A stretch of DNA of 64,000 nt from Armatimonadota bacterium (GCA_016223145.1 JACRPN010000023.1:1-64000), one strand, 5' to 3'; shown: positions 27,489 to 36,446, counted from the first letter of the stretch. Made by a program: numbers and translations. Notes: a model not told the origin generated them from the sequence alone.

Positions 27489-29815
27489 GGCCGCTGCCGG
27501 CGGCGATTCTGATGGCGCTTCCCTGCGCGGCGCTCGCACAAAGTGGGGGCACGGGTCTGGCCACCGAGGTTGGAAAGGCGCTTGGCGCAAAGCCGAGGCC
27601 CGGCAACCCGCTCGATCCCAAGGGCACCCCTGGGCTACCCGAGCGCGACTCCTCCCTTCCTGAACCCCAGGCGGACGTCAACGTCTTTCAGTTGGTCCAA
27701 GCCGATCGTTGGAAACGAGTGGGTGACCAGATCGTGCTCGACGGCGGGGTGCAGTGCCACTACAAGGGCTACGACCTTTTCGCCGATCACATCGAGGGCG
27801 ACCTCGTCACCAACGTGTTCACCCTCACAGGGAGCGCCCGACTGGTCGGCAAGGACGGGATCGTGCGCGGCGACATCATCACCGCCGACCTCGACGCCAA
27901 GACATTTCGCGCAGGCAAAGCCGCGGCCCAGCTCCGTCCGGATCTCCTTCAGGGCCGCGTGGTGGACGACGTCTACATCTGGGGCGCTGAGACCTATGGC
28001 GACCCCAAGACCATCCACACCCACGATGGCGGCCTGACAACGTGCAACCTGGACCATCCCCACTACACGATCGACTCGAAAGATATCACGATCCGTACCG
28101 GCAAGCGGATCATTCTGAGAAACTCGAAGTTCGTGGTCCTCGGGCGAACGCTTTTTCGGATTCCCTATCTGGCGATCCCGCTCGACACGAAGAGGGAACG
28201 ATACACGCCCCAGATTGGGAGCGACCCTACCACGGGCTTCTTCATCAAGAACCGCATCGGCATCCCGATCCGGGGCAATAACTCGCTGGACGCCGACCTC
28301 GACTATTACTCCAAGCTGGGCTTCGGGATTGGAGGCATTTTCGGCTATGCGGGGAGCGCTTACGACGGCTACCTAAGGGCCTATGGGATCCTCGGCGACA
28401 CCAACACGGTGGAACTCCGCTCCCAGCACAACCAGGATTTTGGCTCGGGCGCGCAGTTCACGATGTCGAACAATTATCAGCAGCGCAACCAGTTCAACGC
28501 ACCGCAGAACACGAGCCTGAACACCCAGGCGTCACTCACCCTTCCGAGGGGCGGCCAGGGCCAAGCCCGGGGCCAGAACACGACTCGGCTGACCTTAATA
28601 CGCAACTCCAACGAGTCGCCATCTTTTTTCAGCAAGAACCAGGTCTGGGGTCTCTACGATCAAGAGCGATGGGGCAAGACGACCTCTGCGACCCTCAACC
28701 TTAAGTGGGCCACCTATGAGTCGGGCTCTTCGAACGGCACCCCGGTCCACCGGGAACAGGTCGACGTGCAGGTGCGCGCCCAGCAGGAAACCTCAAAGGG
28801 CCAGGCCGAGCTTGAATACTCGCGGAGCATCCCTGTCGGCGAGGTGGCGAACTTCTTCAGCGCGCAGGATAGAACCCCGGTCCTCTCCTTCCGCACCGAC
28901 TCCCGGAAGCTGCTCGGCGAAGACGCGAAGCCCTGGCTTCCCTTCACCGCCGAAATGAGCCTTGGTGAGTATGCCGATCCGGGTTCAAGGGGCAAGATCA
29001 CCAGGTCGTTCTTCGATTTCTCTGCCAACCGGGCGATGCAGAGCGGGAAAGGGTTCGGTTTTGGGCTTCAGGGCCGCTTCCGGCAAGGAATCTACAGCGA
29101 CGACACGGCCCAATTCGCCCTCCAAGTCAATCCGACGTTGCGCTACGGGTTCAGTAACGACACGGGGCTGAACATCCGCTACAACTACTTGCGGGCTCAT
29201 GGATACTCGCCGCTCTCTCAAGATCGTGTGGGCGAAACCAACCTCGCTACGGCCGACCTGAGCGTTCGTGCCCTGCCAACGCTGAAACTGGGGGTCCAGA
29301 CCGGTTACGACCTGCTGGCATCGGAGCGCCCCGGCGTGCTTTCCGCTTGGCAGCAGCTCGGCATACGCACCGAATGGACCCCGAACGACGCCTTTCAGCT
29401 TCGCGCTTGGCCCGTGTACGACACCGCAAACCGTCGGTGGGGCAACGTCCGCCTCGACGCCGACTACGGGTACGGCGACCTCTATCTTTCAGTGGGCGCC
29501 CGGTATGACTCCCCCCGGCACACTTGGGGCACCGTGAACTTCCGGGCGGACGGTTTGACCTTCGGCAAAACGCGCCTGAGCGTGCAGGGCGCGTTCAACG
29601 GGTACCTGAACAAGTGGGAGTCGATCTGGTATTCGGCAAGCTACGACCTCCATTGCTGGGAAGCCGTGCTTCAGGTGGCCGACAACAAGACCGGTTTCCG
29701 CGCTGGGCAGCAGATCTTCTTTGGGGTGCGCCTGAAGGCGTTCCCGTTCGACACGAGCTTTGGCACCGGCACCCGCGGCCAGCCGATCGGCACGGGTACG
29801 GGTATGGGGTACTAG
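27485..29815 (+). CDS. lptD: LptD/OstA-like outer-membrane assembly protein
   Basis: 776 residues from GTG 27485, which overlaps the lptF stop (GTGA) and gives a signal peptide (LPAAILMALPCAALAQ). The frame is open further upstream inside lptF, but that is a shadow. An OstA-type beta-jellyroll lies at about 60-220 (GDQIVLDGGVQCHYKGYDLFADHIEGD), followed by a long series of amphipathic strands that form an LptD-like barrel (about 230-770). It is expected to insert lipopolysaccharide or a similar glycolipid into the outer membrane. The order lptF-lptD in one operon supports this. The cell is therefore a diderm. Confidence 0.88.
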   Translation: MRPLPAAILMALPCAALAQSGGTGLATEVGKALGAKPRPGNPLDPKGTPGLPERDSSLPEPQADVNVFQLVQADRWKRVGDQIVLDGGVQCHYKGYDLFADHIEGDLVTNVFTLTGSARLVGKDGIVRGDIITADLDAKTFRAGKAAAQLRPDLLQGRVVDDVYIWGAETYGDPKTIHTHDGGLTTCNLDHPHYTIDSKDITIRTGKRIILRNSKFVVLGRTLFRIPYLAIPLDTKRERYTPQIGSDPTTGFFIKNRIGIPIRGNNSLDADLDYYSKLGFGIGGIFGYAGSAYDGYLRAYGILGDTNTVELRSQHNQDFGSGAQFTMSNNYQQRNQFNAPQNTSLNTQASLTLPRGGQGQARGQNTTRLTLIRNSNESPSFFSKNQVWGLYDQERWGKTTSATLNLKWATYESGSSNGTPVHREQVDVQVRAQQETSKGQAELEYSRSIPVGEVANFFSAQDRTPVLSFRTDSRKLLGEDAKPWLPFTAEMSLGEYADPGSRGKITRSFFDFSANRAMQSGKGFGFGLQGRFRQGIYSDDTAQFALQVNPTLRYGFSNDTGLNIRYNYLRAHGYSPLSQDRVGETNLATADLSVRALPTLKLGVQTGYDLLASERPGVLSAWQQLGIRTEWTPNDAFQLRAWPVYDTANRRWGNVRLDADYGYGDLYLSVGARYDSPRHTWGTVNFRADGLTFGKTRLSVQGAFNGYLNKWESIWYSASYDLHCWEAVLQVADNKTGFRAGQQIFFGVRLKAFPFDTSFGTGTRGQPIGTGTGMGY

Positions 29816-29867
29816 GTCGGGGAACGCAGTGAATCGAAGATCCCGCGCCTTACTGGACCGGGTGATG
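29816..29867. repeat. Truncated copy of the interspersed AGCGNAGCGAATCG family
   Basis: The stretch CGCAGTGAATCGAAGATCCC and the following CGCGCCTT...GGACCGGGTGA match the central and right parts of the two 105-bp copies at 49.6-49.8 kb. The left part is missing. It lies directly behind the lptD stop. Confidence 0.75.
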
Positions 29868-29872
29868 GTGTC

Positions 29873-29977
29873 AGGTCTGAGGTCTGAGGTCCGAGGTCCG
29901 AGGTCTGAGGTCTGGGGTCTGAGGTCTGAGGTCTGAGGTCCGAGGTCTGGGGTCTGGGGTCTGGGGTCTGGGGTCCG
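29873..29977. repeat. Heptamer array RGGTCYG, 15 units
   Basis: Exactly 105 bases in 15 units, drawn only from AGGTCTG, AGGTCCG, GGGTCTG and GGGTCCG. Variation is limited to unit positions 1 and 6. This is the longest and cleanest array in the window. Confidence 0.95.
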
Positions 29978-29981
29978 TTTT

Positions 29982-30002
29982 CCGCTATCCGGTATCCGTC
30001 AT
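29982..30002. repeat. Heptamer array CCGNTAT
   Basis: CCGCTAT, CCGGTAT, CCGTCAT follow the RGGTCYG array after four bases. The same unit occurs on the other strand at 38131-38151. Confidence 0.6.
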
Positions 30003-30020
30003 CAGTGGTCCCAGTATCAT

Positions 30021-30069
30021 CTCTCCCGACCGGGAGAGGTCGGTGAACGCAGCGAACCGGCGGAGGGGA
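30021..30069. repeat. Short copy of the interspersed AGCGNAGCGAACCG family
   Basis: CTCTCCC/GGGAGAG hairpin, then GTCGGTGAACGCAGCGAACC and GGAGGGG. It abuts the stop of the ABC-2 permease gene. Confidence 0.75.
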
Positions 30070-30855
30070 CTAGCTGCTCGCGCTAGCGTAGTTCCTTGTC
30101 GCATACAGCCAGAACAGCCGAGAAGCGAGGAGCGCGCCGAGCGCCCATGCCACCCCGATGCCGACGTGGATCAAGTTGAGACCGCGGGTGAGCTGGCTCG
30201 CCGGGACCGTTGCCAGGAAGGCCAACGGAATCCCATAGGTGAACGCCCTGCGCACCGACATCGGGAAGATGTCGATCGGGTACCGGGCGATGTCGAGCAC
30301 GGTCTCCCCCAGCACCCACAGGTTGTCCACTCGGACCAGCCAGATGGCGGTGGTCATCATGATCAGGTTCGCCGAATAGAAAAGGGCGATCGCGACCTTG
30401 ATGAGCAGCAGGTACGCAACCCACTGCCAGAAGCTTGGGTGCAGGCCGGACTGAACGAGGCCGATCACGAGCATCACGATCCCCGCCAAGAGCGCCCCGA
30501 GGCGGTCGAAATTGAAGCGTCGCATCGACACCCAGAACTGGGAATCGAGCGGCTTGGTCAGGATGTAATCGAGGGTTCCCCGACGAATGTGTTCGGGGAT
30601 CTCCATCAGCGAGAAGAACATCGCCGAGAACAGCGCGCTCATCGCAAAACAGGTTGCCACCAGAATGAACGCCTCACCCCGTCCCCAATTGGCGATGCTC
30701 GGCGTGTTCCGATAGATCGCCAGAAGCACGAGCAGGGAGAACCCGACCCACGTGGCGTTTTGGAGCAGCTTGGCCAGGAAGTTGGCGCGAAACTCCAGCT
30801 CGCGGGCAAGTGAGCTGACCCAAAACGTGCGGTACACGCGCCAAATGCGGGACAT
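30070..30855 (-). CDS. ABC-2 type transporter permease (COG3694/DUF990-like)
   Basis: 261 residues with six predicted membrane spans. The N-terminus (RVYRTFWVSSLARELEFRANFLAKLL) and the phrase IPEHIRRGTLDYILTKPLDSQF are typical of the uncharacterised DUF990-type ABC-2 permeases. These usually come as two permeases plus an ATPase. Neither partner is adjacent, so they must be elsewhere. The substrate is unknown. It is divergent from the next gene with only 23 bases between the start codons, so one of the two starts may be further inside. Confidence 0.85.
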   Translation of the reverse strand: MSRIWRVYRTFWVSSLARELEFRANFLAKLLQNATWVGFSLLVLLAIYRNTPSIANWGRGEAFILVATCFAMSALFSAMFFSLMEIPEHIRRGTLDYILTKPLDSQFWVSMRRFNFDRLGALLAGIVMLVIGLVQSGLHPSFWQWVAYLLLIKVAIALFYSANLIMMTTAIWLVRVDNLWVLGETVLDIARYPIDIFPMSVRRAFTYGIPLAFLATVPASQLTRGLNLIHVGIGVAWALGALLASRLFWLYATRNYASASS

Positions 30856-30878
30856 CAGGGGGAATATACTGCAACGCG

Positions 30879-32834
30879 ATGCTCGGCCTGCTGCTCAACT
30901 ATGTCATTTGTCTGGGAATGGCGGGCCTGGGCCGGCGGCTGTTTTCGCGCCTCATCGGGGACCTGGACCCGGCCCTAAGGTGGGGGATGGCGGGGATGCT
31001 CGGCTTGGCGGTGCTGGGGTGGGCCACGCTGCCGATAGGGATGATCCCCGGTGGGCTGGCCGTGGGGCCCTTCCTCGTTCTGGGGGGCGCGTTGATAGGC
31101 ATCGTATTCCTGGTTCAGGCGGCCAAGTTGGAGCGATTGCATGCCACAAAGCCTGTGGGATGGAAACTGGCGATCTCTGCCGCCTTGGGGCTGGCCTTCC
31201 TCTTTGCCTTGCTTGCCGCACTGGGACCCATCGACACGATGGAGTGGGATTCGCTCGCGTATCACCTGGCGGTGCCCAAACTATGGCTGAAGGCAGGAAC
31301 GATCACCTGGACTCCCACGATTCATCATAGCAACTTCCCTTTTCTTGTCGATAACCTCTATCTGTGGGGGCTTTCAGATGCCCTATCCCTGGGCTCCGGT
31401 GGCGCCGCCGCCAAAGCCTACAACATCGCCTACGCCCTGTTCGGCTTGCTCGCACTTTTCGGTTTTGCCCGCGCGCGCTATGGCGACAAAGCCGCTTGGT
31501 GGACGGCCTTGGCGCTTGTCGCCACACCGGTTGCGCTCTGGGAAATGGGCACGGCGTATGTAGACCTGGCGCATGGGCTCTGGGCGGGACTCGGGGTGCT
31601 CTTCGCTGCCCAGTACGCGGCAGACCGCGCCGACAAGAAGTCCCTTTGGTTGGCGGTGTGGTGCCTTGGGTTCGCCGCCGCGAGCAAGTACACCGGCCTT
31701 CAAGTGGCCGTCGCAGCGGCCGTTTCTCTCATCATCCTTAGCGCTGCATCGAAACAGGCGGCAGAGGGCCTCAAGGCCGGCGCCCTCGTGGGAATCGGAG
31801 CGATCGTCCTCTGTTCGCCGTGGCTCATCCGTAACGTCGTGAACACGGGGAACCCCTTCTATCCGTTTTTCTACAGCGTGTTCAAAGGGAAGAACTGGAG
31901 CCCCTGGCACGGCGAGATTTACGAGAACGAGCAGCACACGTTTGGGGTTGGCAATGCCGTCGGAGCACGCGACTGGAAACAATTGCCTCATGCTCTTTTG
32001 GGCATGGCCTATCAGCCGGGGCGTTATACGAATCCTATGCCAACCGAGGGCCTTGGGATGCCGAATCAGGCCCTTGGACCGGCGGTGTTCTGCGGCGCCC
32101 TGCTGTGGCTGCTCTCGGGCCGGATGCGTCGGTTCGAGGCGTTCACCCTGCTCAGCGTAGGATTCTGCTTCCTATTCTGGTTCGTACTCAGCCAGCAGAG
32201 CCGCTACTCGCTGAACATGGGCGTGCCCTTGTGCCTCCTGGCCGGCGCGGCAGTTTCCCAGATTCGGGCTGGGCCGGTCCTTGCGGGGCTCCTCGCCCTC
32301 CAAAGTGCTTATGCGTTCTTCTTAATCAAAGTGGCAATCCTCGACGCCAAGCTGCCGGTGGTAATAGGAAAGGTCGCGGCCGAGGACTTCCTGGCCAGTT
32401 CAGTGGCCTTCTACCGTCCGGCACAGGAGATCAACAACGATTCGGACGCTCGAGCGGTTGCACTCTATGATGAGGTGTTCGGCTATTACCTAAACAAACC
32501 GTATATGTGGGCCAACCCTGGACACAGCACCCAGATTCCCTATGGTTCGATGAAGAGCGGCGCCGACCTTGCCGATGCTCTCGCCAAATTGGGGATCACG
32601 CACGTCTATGTGAGCTTCGCCCAAGAGCCGCGCGGCGTGCTGGCGGCGCAGTTTGGCCCCGCAGCCGTCCAAAACGGCATCAAGCCCCCTCTTTCGGCGG
32701 ATGACCTGAAGGGCATCGAGGCGGAGCCCCAGACCAAGTGGAAAGCCCTGATCATCGATGCGGTGCGGCAGGAACGACTGACGATCCAGTTCACCGCGCC
32801 CGTCGGGGTCCTGTTCCGGGTTTCGGATAGGTAA
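30879..32834 (+). CDS. GT-C membrane glycosyltransferase-like protein
   Basis: 651 residues with about ten membrane spans in the first 490 and a soluble C-terminal domain. The first loop has the acidic pattern of lipid-sugar dependent GT-C enzymes (PIDTMEWDSLAYHLAVPKLW), followed by a second loop (GTAYVDLAHGLWAGLG) and a basic AASKYTGL phrase. It probably transfers a sugar from a polyprenyl carrier to a protein or glycan outside the membrane. The acceptor is unknown. There are two unusual GT-C proteins in the window (see 46.1 kb). Confidence 0.75.
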   Translation: MLGLLLNYVICLGMAGLGRRLFSRLIGDLDPALRWGMAGMLGLAVLGWATLPIGMIPGGLAVGPFLVLGGALIGIVFLVQAAKLERLHATKPVGWKLAISAALGLAFLFALLAALGPIDTMEWDSLAYHLAVPKLWLKAGTITWTPTIHHSNFPFLVDNLYLWGLSDALSLGSGGAAAKAYNIAYALFGLLALFGFARARYGDKAAWWTALALVATPVALWEMGTAYVDLAHGLWAGLGVLFAAQYAADRADKKSLWLAVWCLGFAAASKYTGLQVAVAAAVSLIILSAASKQAAEGLKAGALVGIGAIVLCSPWLIRNVVNTGNPFYPFFYSVFKGKNWSPWHGEIYENEQHTFGVGNAVGARDWKQLPHALLGMAYQPGRYTNPMPTEGLGMPNQALGPAVFCGALLWLLSGRMRRFEAFTLLSVGFCFLFWFVLSQQSRYSLNMGVPLCLLAGAAVSQIRAGPVLAGLLALQSAYAFFLIKVAILDAKLPVVIGKVAAEDFLASSVAFYRPAQEINNDSDARAVALYDEVFGYYLNKPYMWANPGHSTQIPYGSMKSGADLADALAKLGITHVYVSFAQEPRGVLAAQFGPAAVQNGIKPPLSADDLKGIEAEPQTKWKALIIDAVRQERLTIQFTAPVGVLFRVSDR

Positions 32835-32920
32835 ACTCCGATTTCCCGCGCGATATCGGCAGTGCCGCCGAAGCCAAAGACAATCCTCGCGCAAAGCCCC
32901 GATTTCAGAGACCAAAGAGC

Positions 32921-33403
32921 ATGTCCTTTCAAACCGCCGGCACCGAATTTGAGAAGCCTCGAGGCGTCAGCCAGATCGAGGTGAGACGCGGATTCGCTCA
33001 GGTTCACGTGTCCAACCTATCCGAACCGATCGCCGAGCGAAGGCTCGGCGTCTTGAAGTCCATCTCCGATGCCGATATCAGCCTGGACTTCCTGAAGCTC
33101 ACCCAAGGCGGCCTGTCCTTCGTTGTCGACGAGCAGAAAGCCTCCTCGGCACAGGCCGCTCTCGAGGGTTCTGGTGCGACGGTTTCGGTCCAGCTCGGCT
33201 GCAGCATCGTGCTGGTCCACGCCGTGAATATCCGCGACGAAGAGGGCCTGGTCGCGCGGCTCGTCTCGATCGCCACCCGCGAAAACACCCGCATCGAGCA
33301 CCTGGCCGATATGCACGACCGACTGCTCTTGGTCACTGAGAACGAACAGGCCGCCAAGCTCGCGGACGCCTACACGCGAGAGCTTATCGGGGGCCAGGCG
33401 TGA
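32921..33403 (+). CDS. Stand-alone ACT-domain protein coupled to aspartate kinase
   Basis: 160 residues with two ACT-type beta-alpha-beta units: FAQVHVSNLSEPIAERRLGVLKSI (about 28-90) and CSIVLVHAVNIRDEEGLVARLVSI (about 95-150). The phrases resemble the regulatory half of aspartate kinases, and the gene overlaps lysC by four bases. It probably binds an amino acid effector and modulates LysC or forms a complex with it. In bacilli and corynebacteria the aspartokinase beta subunit comes from an internal start in the same gene. Here there is a separate upstream gene. No catalytic domain is present. Confidence 0.82.
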   Translation: MSFQTAGTEFEKPRGVSQIEVRRGFAQVHVSNLSEPIAERRLGVLKSISDADISLDFLKLTQGGLSFVVDEQKASSAQAALEGSGATVSVQLGCSIVLVHAVNIRDEEGLVARLVSIATRENTRIEHLADMHDRLLLVTENEQAAKLADAYTRELIGGQA

Positions 33404-34752
33404 AAGTCCGCGTGATGAAGTTTGGCGGCACCAGCGTCGCGACGGCCGACGCCCGCAAGAAAGCCGCAGCCCTCGTCGCCGCCGCCAAGGAGCAAGGCTG
33501 GGCGCCGGTGGTCGTGGTCAGCGCCATCGGGCGGCGCGGCGATCCCTATGCCACCGACACCCTGCTCGGGATGCTGCGCGAGGTTGATCCCGCCGTGCTC
33601 CCTGACGCCCGCGAGGAGGACCTTATGATCGCCTGTGGCGAAATCCTCTCTGCGGCGGTGTTTTCCCAAACCCTAAAGTCGCTCGGGCTCTCGGCCCAAG
33701 GCTATCGGGGCGGACAAGCAGGCATCCGTACCGACGGCGTCTTCGGCAACGCGCGGATCGTCAGCATCAATCCCTCCTCGCTCTTTGAGTCCGTAGAGGC
33801 CGGCCGCATCCCCGTGATCTGCGGTTTCCAGGGCACCTACGTGCCGAAGCCGGGCGTGCCCGGCGGCGAGCTGACCACCCTCGGCCGCGGAGGCTCCGAC
33901 ACCACCGCCGCCGCCATTGGCGCCGCGATGAAGGCCGCGATGGTCGAAATCTACACCGACGTCGACGGCGTGAAAACCGCGGACCCCGACTACGTCCCGG
34001 ACGCTCCCACCCTTGGCAAGGTGACCTATGACGAGGTCGCCGAAATAGCCCACCTGGGCGCCAAAGTGCTTCATCCCCGCGCCGCAGAGATCGCGATGAA
34101 GTTCGACATCCCGCTCTGGGTCAAGAGCACCTTCAGCGACGCTCCCGGCACCGAAATCGTCAAGCGCGCCGACTTCCCCGGCAGCCGCGTCACAGGCGTC
34201 ACGCACACCGGACGTCTGGTCTATCTTCAGTTCGACCTTGGCGCCGCGCCAACGGATAGCCGACGCTCGATCGAGGCGCGAGTGTACGAGATGCTGGCCA
34301 GGTACGAGCTCAACACCTACATGATGAACCACAGCCCCGACGGCTTCGGGTTCGCGCTTCCCCGGGAGCAGTATCCTGCCGCCGAGAACATCCTCGACGG
34401 CCTCGTGCTTCCAGCCGGAACCTCGGCCACCGAGCTGTTTCTGGTCCAAATCGGCAAGACCCCGTCCCGCGAAACGGAGATCCAAGGCGACCTGCTCAAG
34501 CCGCTCGGCAAGGTCACCACGATCCCGATCGAACTCACCGAGAACTGCACGATCGTGTCGCTCGTGGGGCACGAGTACCTCCAGCAGCCCGGCGTCTATC
34601 TGGACGTCCTAACTGAGCTCCGCAACGCCAACATCCACGTCCAGCAGACCAGCGACTCAGAGTTTTCACTAAGCTGCCTCGTTCCGGAGGTGGACCAGAG
34701 GCGCGCCGTTCGCATCCTTCACGATCGCTTTGTGGTTGGCGAACACCAGTGA
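33400..34752 (+). CDS. lysC: Aspartate kinase
   Basis: 450 residues from GTG 33400. Phosphorylates aspartate, the first step towards lysine, threonine, methionine and diaminopimelate. Kinase signature KFGGTSVA at 7-14, then TTLGRGGSDTTAAAIGAA, IYTDVDGVKTADP and a C-terminal ACT pair (about 265-445; GVTHTGRLVYLQFDL and CTIVSLVGHEYLQQPGVY). Its own regulatory domain is intact, so the separate ACT protein upstream is an extra. It overlaps its neighbours by four bases on both sides, indicating one transcript. Confidence 0.95.
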   Translation: MKVRVMKFGGTSVATADARKKAAALVAAAKEQGWAPVVVVSAIGRRGDPYATDTLLGMLREVDPAVLPDAREEDLMIACGEILSAAVFSQTLKSLGLSAQGYRGGQAGIRTDGVFGNARIVSINPSSLFESVEAGRIPVICGFQGTYVPKPGVPGGELTTLGRGGSDTTAAAIGAAMKAAMVEIYTDVDGVKTADPDYVPDAPTLGKVTYDEVAEIAHLGAKVLHPRAAEIAMKFDIPLWVKSTFSDAPGTEIVKRADFPGSRVTGVTHTGRLVYLQFDLGAAPTDSRRSIEARVYEMLARYELNTYMMNHSPDGFGFALPREQYPAAENILDGLVLPAGTSATELFLVQIGKTPSRETEIQGDLLKPLGKVTTIPIELTENCTIVSLVGHEYLQQPGVYLDVLTELRNANIHVQQTSDSEFSLSCLVPEVDQRRAVRILHDRFVVGEHQ

Positions 34753-35561
34753 GAAGGCCCTCACCCACCGAGCCCGTAGCCGAGCTCAAGCGCGTGCCTA
34801 TTCAGGAAAACGGAGAGCCGATGGTGGACTTCGCGGTCGCTTGTCCGACGCTCGTCATCGCCTCGCCGGTGTACCGCTACACGCGAGCGACCCTTGTCCG
34901 CGCCACGGTCGCCGAGATGCTCAACAGGGCCGCAGAAGCCATCCCCAAGGGTTACCGGCTGGGCATCCTCGAAGGCTGGCGCCCCAACTACATCCAGCGC
35001 AGGATGTATCTGACCCAGTGGATCCGCTTCAAACAGCTTCATCCGGACTGGTCGGACCTGCAGCTTCGCCGCGTCGTCAACCGCTTCACCCACCCGCACA
35101 ACGCCAAGGCGCCACCACCCCACGCCAGCGGCGGCGCTGTAGACGTCATGCTTGTGGATGCGGAAGGCCAGCGGATCGACCACTCTTCGCCCTACAAAGT
35201 CTTTGACCCGAAGAACTACCCGCATGACTGTCCGGGCCTGAGCGAGACGGCCAAAAAGCACAGGCAGATCCTTCGCGAAGCGATGTTTCACGGCGGGATG
35301 ACGAACTACCCTAGCGAATACTGGCACTGGAGCTACGGCGACCAGGGGTGGGCATACCGGGGCTCGCAAGCTCCGAGCGTCCCTTTGTCCCTTGGTCCCT
35401 CTGTCCCTTCGCTAGGCCAATCACCCCAGGGATTCGCAATCTATGGCCCGATCTTCACCCCGGAGGGTTGGACGCCTGTTGCCGAAGACGACAACGACGA
35501 GCCGTTGGAACGCCTCTGGGGCGGTGGAGTGGGTAGCGGGTTTCCTCGAAAGGCCTCCTAA
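34749..35561 (+). CDS. VanX-like D-alanyl-D-alanine dipeptidase (M15D) with octamer insert
   Basis: 270 residues from GTG 34749, overlapping the lysC stop (GTGA). Zinc-peptidase features are GWRP (GILEGWRPNYIQ), the H-x-x-G-G-A-x-D site (PHASGGAVDVML) and the closing EYWHWSYGDQ, which contains the catalytic Glu and third ligand. It likely cuts D-Ala-D-Ala or related peptidoglycan dipeptides. There is no signal peptide, so it acts in the cytoplasm, perhaps in recycling. After the catalytic core, a Ser/Pro/Leu stretch (APSVPLSLGPSVPSLG) is encoded by four octamers (35379-35410). The C-terminal part (FAIYGPIFTPEGW) then resumes. Co-transcription with lysC links it to cell-wall precursors. Confidence 0.87.
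   Translation: MRRPSPTEPVAELKRVPIQENGEPMVDFAVACPTLVIASPVYRYTRATLVRATVAEMLNRAAEAIPKGYRLGILEGWRPNYIQRRMYLTQWIRFKQLHPDWSDLQLRRVVNRFTHPHNAKAPPPHASGGAVDVMLVDAEGQRIDHSSPYKVFDPKNYPHDCPGLSETAKKHRQILREAMFHGGMTNYPSEYWHWSYGDQGWAYRGSQAPSVPLSLGPSVPSLGQSPQGFAIYGPIFTPEGWTPVAEDDNDEPLERLWGGGVGSGFPRKAS
35379..35410. repeat. Octamer array GTCCCTYN inside the dipeptidase gene
   Basis: GTCCCTTT, GTCCCTTG, GTCCCTCT, GTCCCTTC. The reverse complement (NRAGGGAC) is the octamer found in the ispH insert. Confidence 0.85.
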
Positions 35562-35642
35562 GCCAGACACGTTTGCAGAGCCATGTGGTCCCCCACACCA
35601 TCAAGTCGGGCTGCGGGCCAATCGGCAGAGGGTCCAACGTGG

Positions 35643-36296
35643 CTATTCGTTCTCTTCCAGATACTCGTGGACGATCTCTTTGGCGTCCTTGTGCGAGAGC
35701 CCCGTTTCCGCGCGAATCTGCTGGATGGCTCGCTGCACCACTTCGGTCTTCTTCGCGTGCGCCTCCTCCTTCAGCCTTCGCCTGAGCTCGCGCGCCTCGC
35801 TGCCCGTGCCGATGTGTATCCCTGCGATCGCTCCGCTAGAGACCTCGTCCACCATGCCGGTCTCTCGGAGAGACTTGCGCGCCCGCCACCGTCGAAACTC
35901 GCGCTCGTTATCGTCGCTGCCCCGAGCGAACACGGTCCACGCGTGCCCGAAAATGCCGATGCCCCAACCGAGCAAAGGCCAGAACGCCCAACTGATGTGG
36001 CCATCTTTGAAAAGGTCCATCCCGACCAGGCCCAGGTTGACGACGACGTACCAGCCGAGGTGGCCCCAAAACTCTGCCTTTACGTGCTTGTCGAATTCAA
36101 GGCGCTCTTTAACCTCGGCAGAACGGGTCCTGTACTCGGTTTCCGCCGCGAGCACGGCTTCTGCGGAGATGCCGGCTTCGGCAGCATTGGCGAGGAGTTG
36201 CTCCCGGCTCATGGAGCCAGACGCATACTTGCGCGCGGCTAGCAGCAAGATCTGCTCCGCCTCGTCCTCTTCGAAAAACTGCTGTTCCTCCGACAC
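35643..36296 (-). CDS. 2TM-domain protein of unknown function
   Basis: 217 residues. An acidic N-terminus and a SHOCT-like phrase (YASGSMSREQLLANAAEAG) precede a 2TM domain of two spans (about 78-125; HLGWYVVVNLGLVGMDLF and WAFWPLLGWGIGIFGHAW). A charged helical tail of 90 residues ends in ETGLSHKDAKEIVHEYLEE. 2TM domains are often attached to sensor kinases, but no kinase domain is present here. The tail is probably a cytoplasmic coiled-coil or oligomerisation element. The function is unknown. Confidence 0.75.
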   Translation of the reverse strand: MSEEQQFFEEDEAEQILLLAARKYASGSMSREQLLANAAEAGISAEAVLAAETEYRTRSAEVKERLEFDKHVKAEFWGHLGWYVVVNLGLVGMDLFKDGHISWAFWPLLGWGIGIFGHAWTVFARGSDDNEREFRRWRARKSLRETGMVDEVSSGAIAGIHIGTGSEARELRRRLKEEAHAKKTEVVQRAIQQIRAETGLSHKDAKEIVHEYLEENE

Positions 36297-36446
36297 CCTA
36301 CGATTCTATGCGAATTGGAGAGCGGGGGTTGCAAAAGGGGATCCATTCACGGCAAGTTGGGCCCGACGAAGCGATTTGAGGGCCATCGGCCGTAAGGAGG
36401 TGTAGCGGGATTGGCATCGAATCCCCTTTGCTGGGCGAGAATCGGA

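Noticed and set aside
29873-29977. CRISPR array
   Set aside because: Units are seven bases with no spacers and no cas genes are near.
33673-34572. 299-codon open frame antisense to lysC
   Set aside because: Same cause as the other antisense frames. lysC is complete and conserved on plus.
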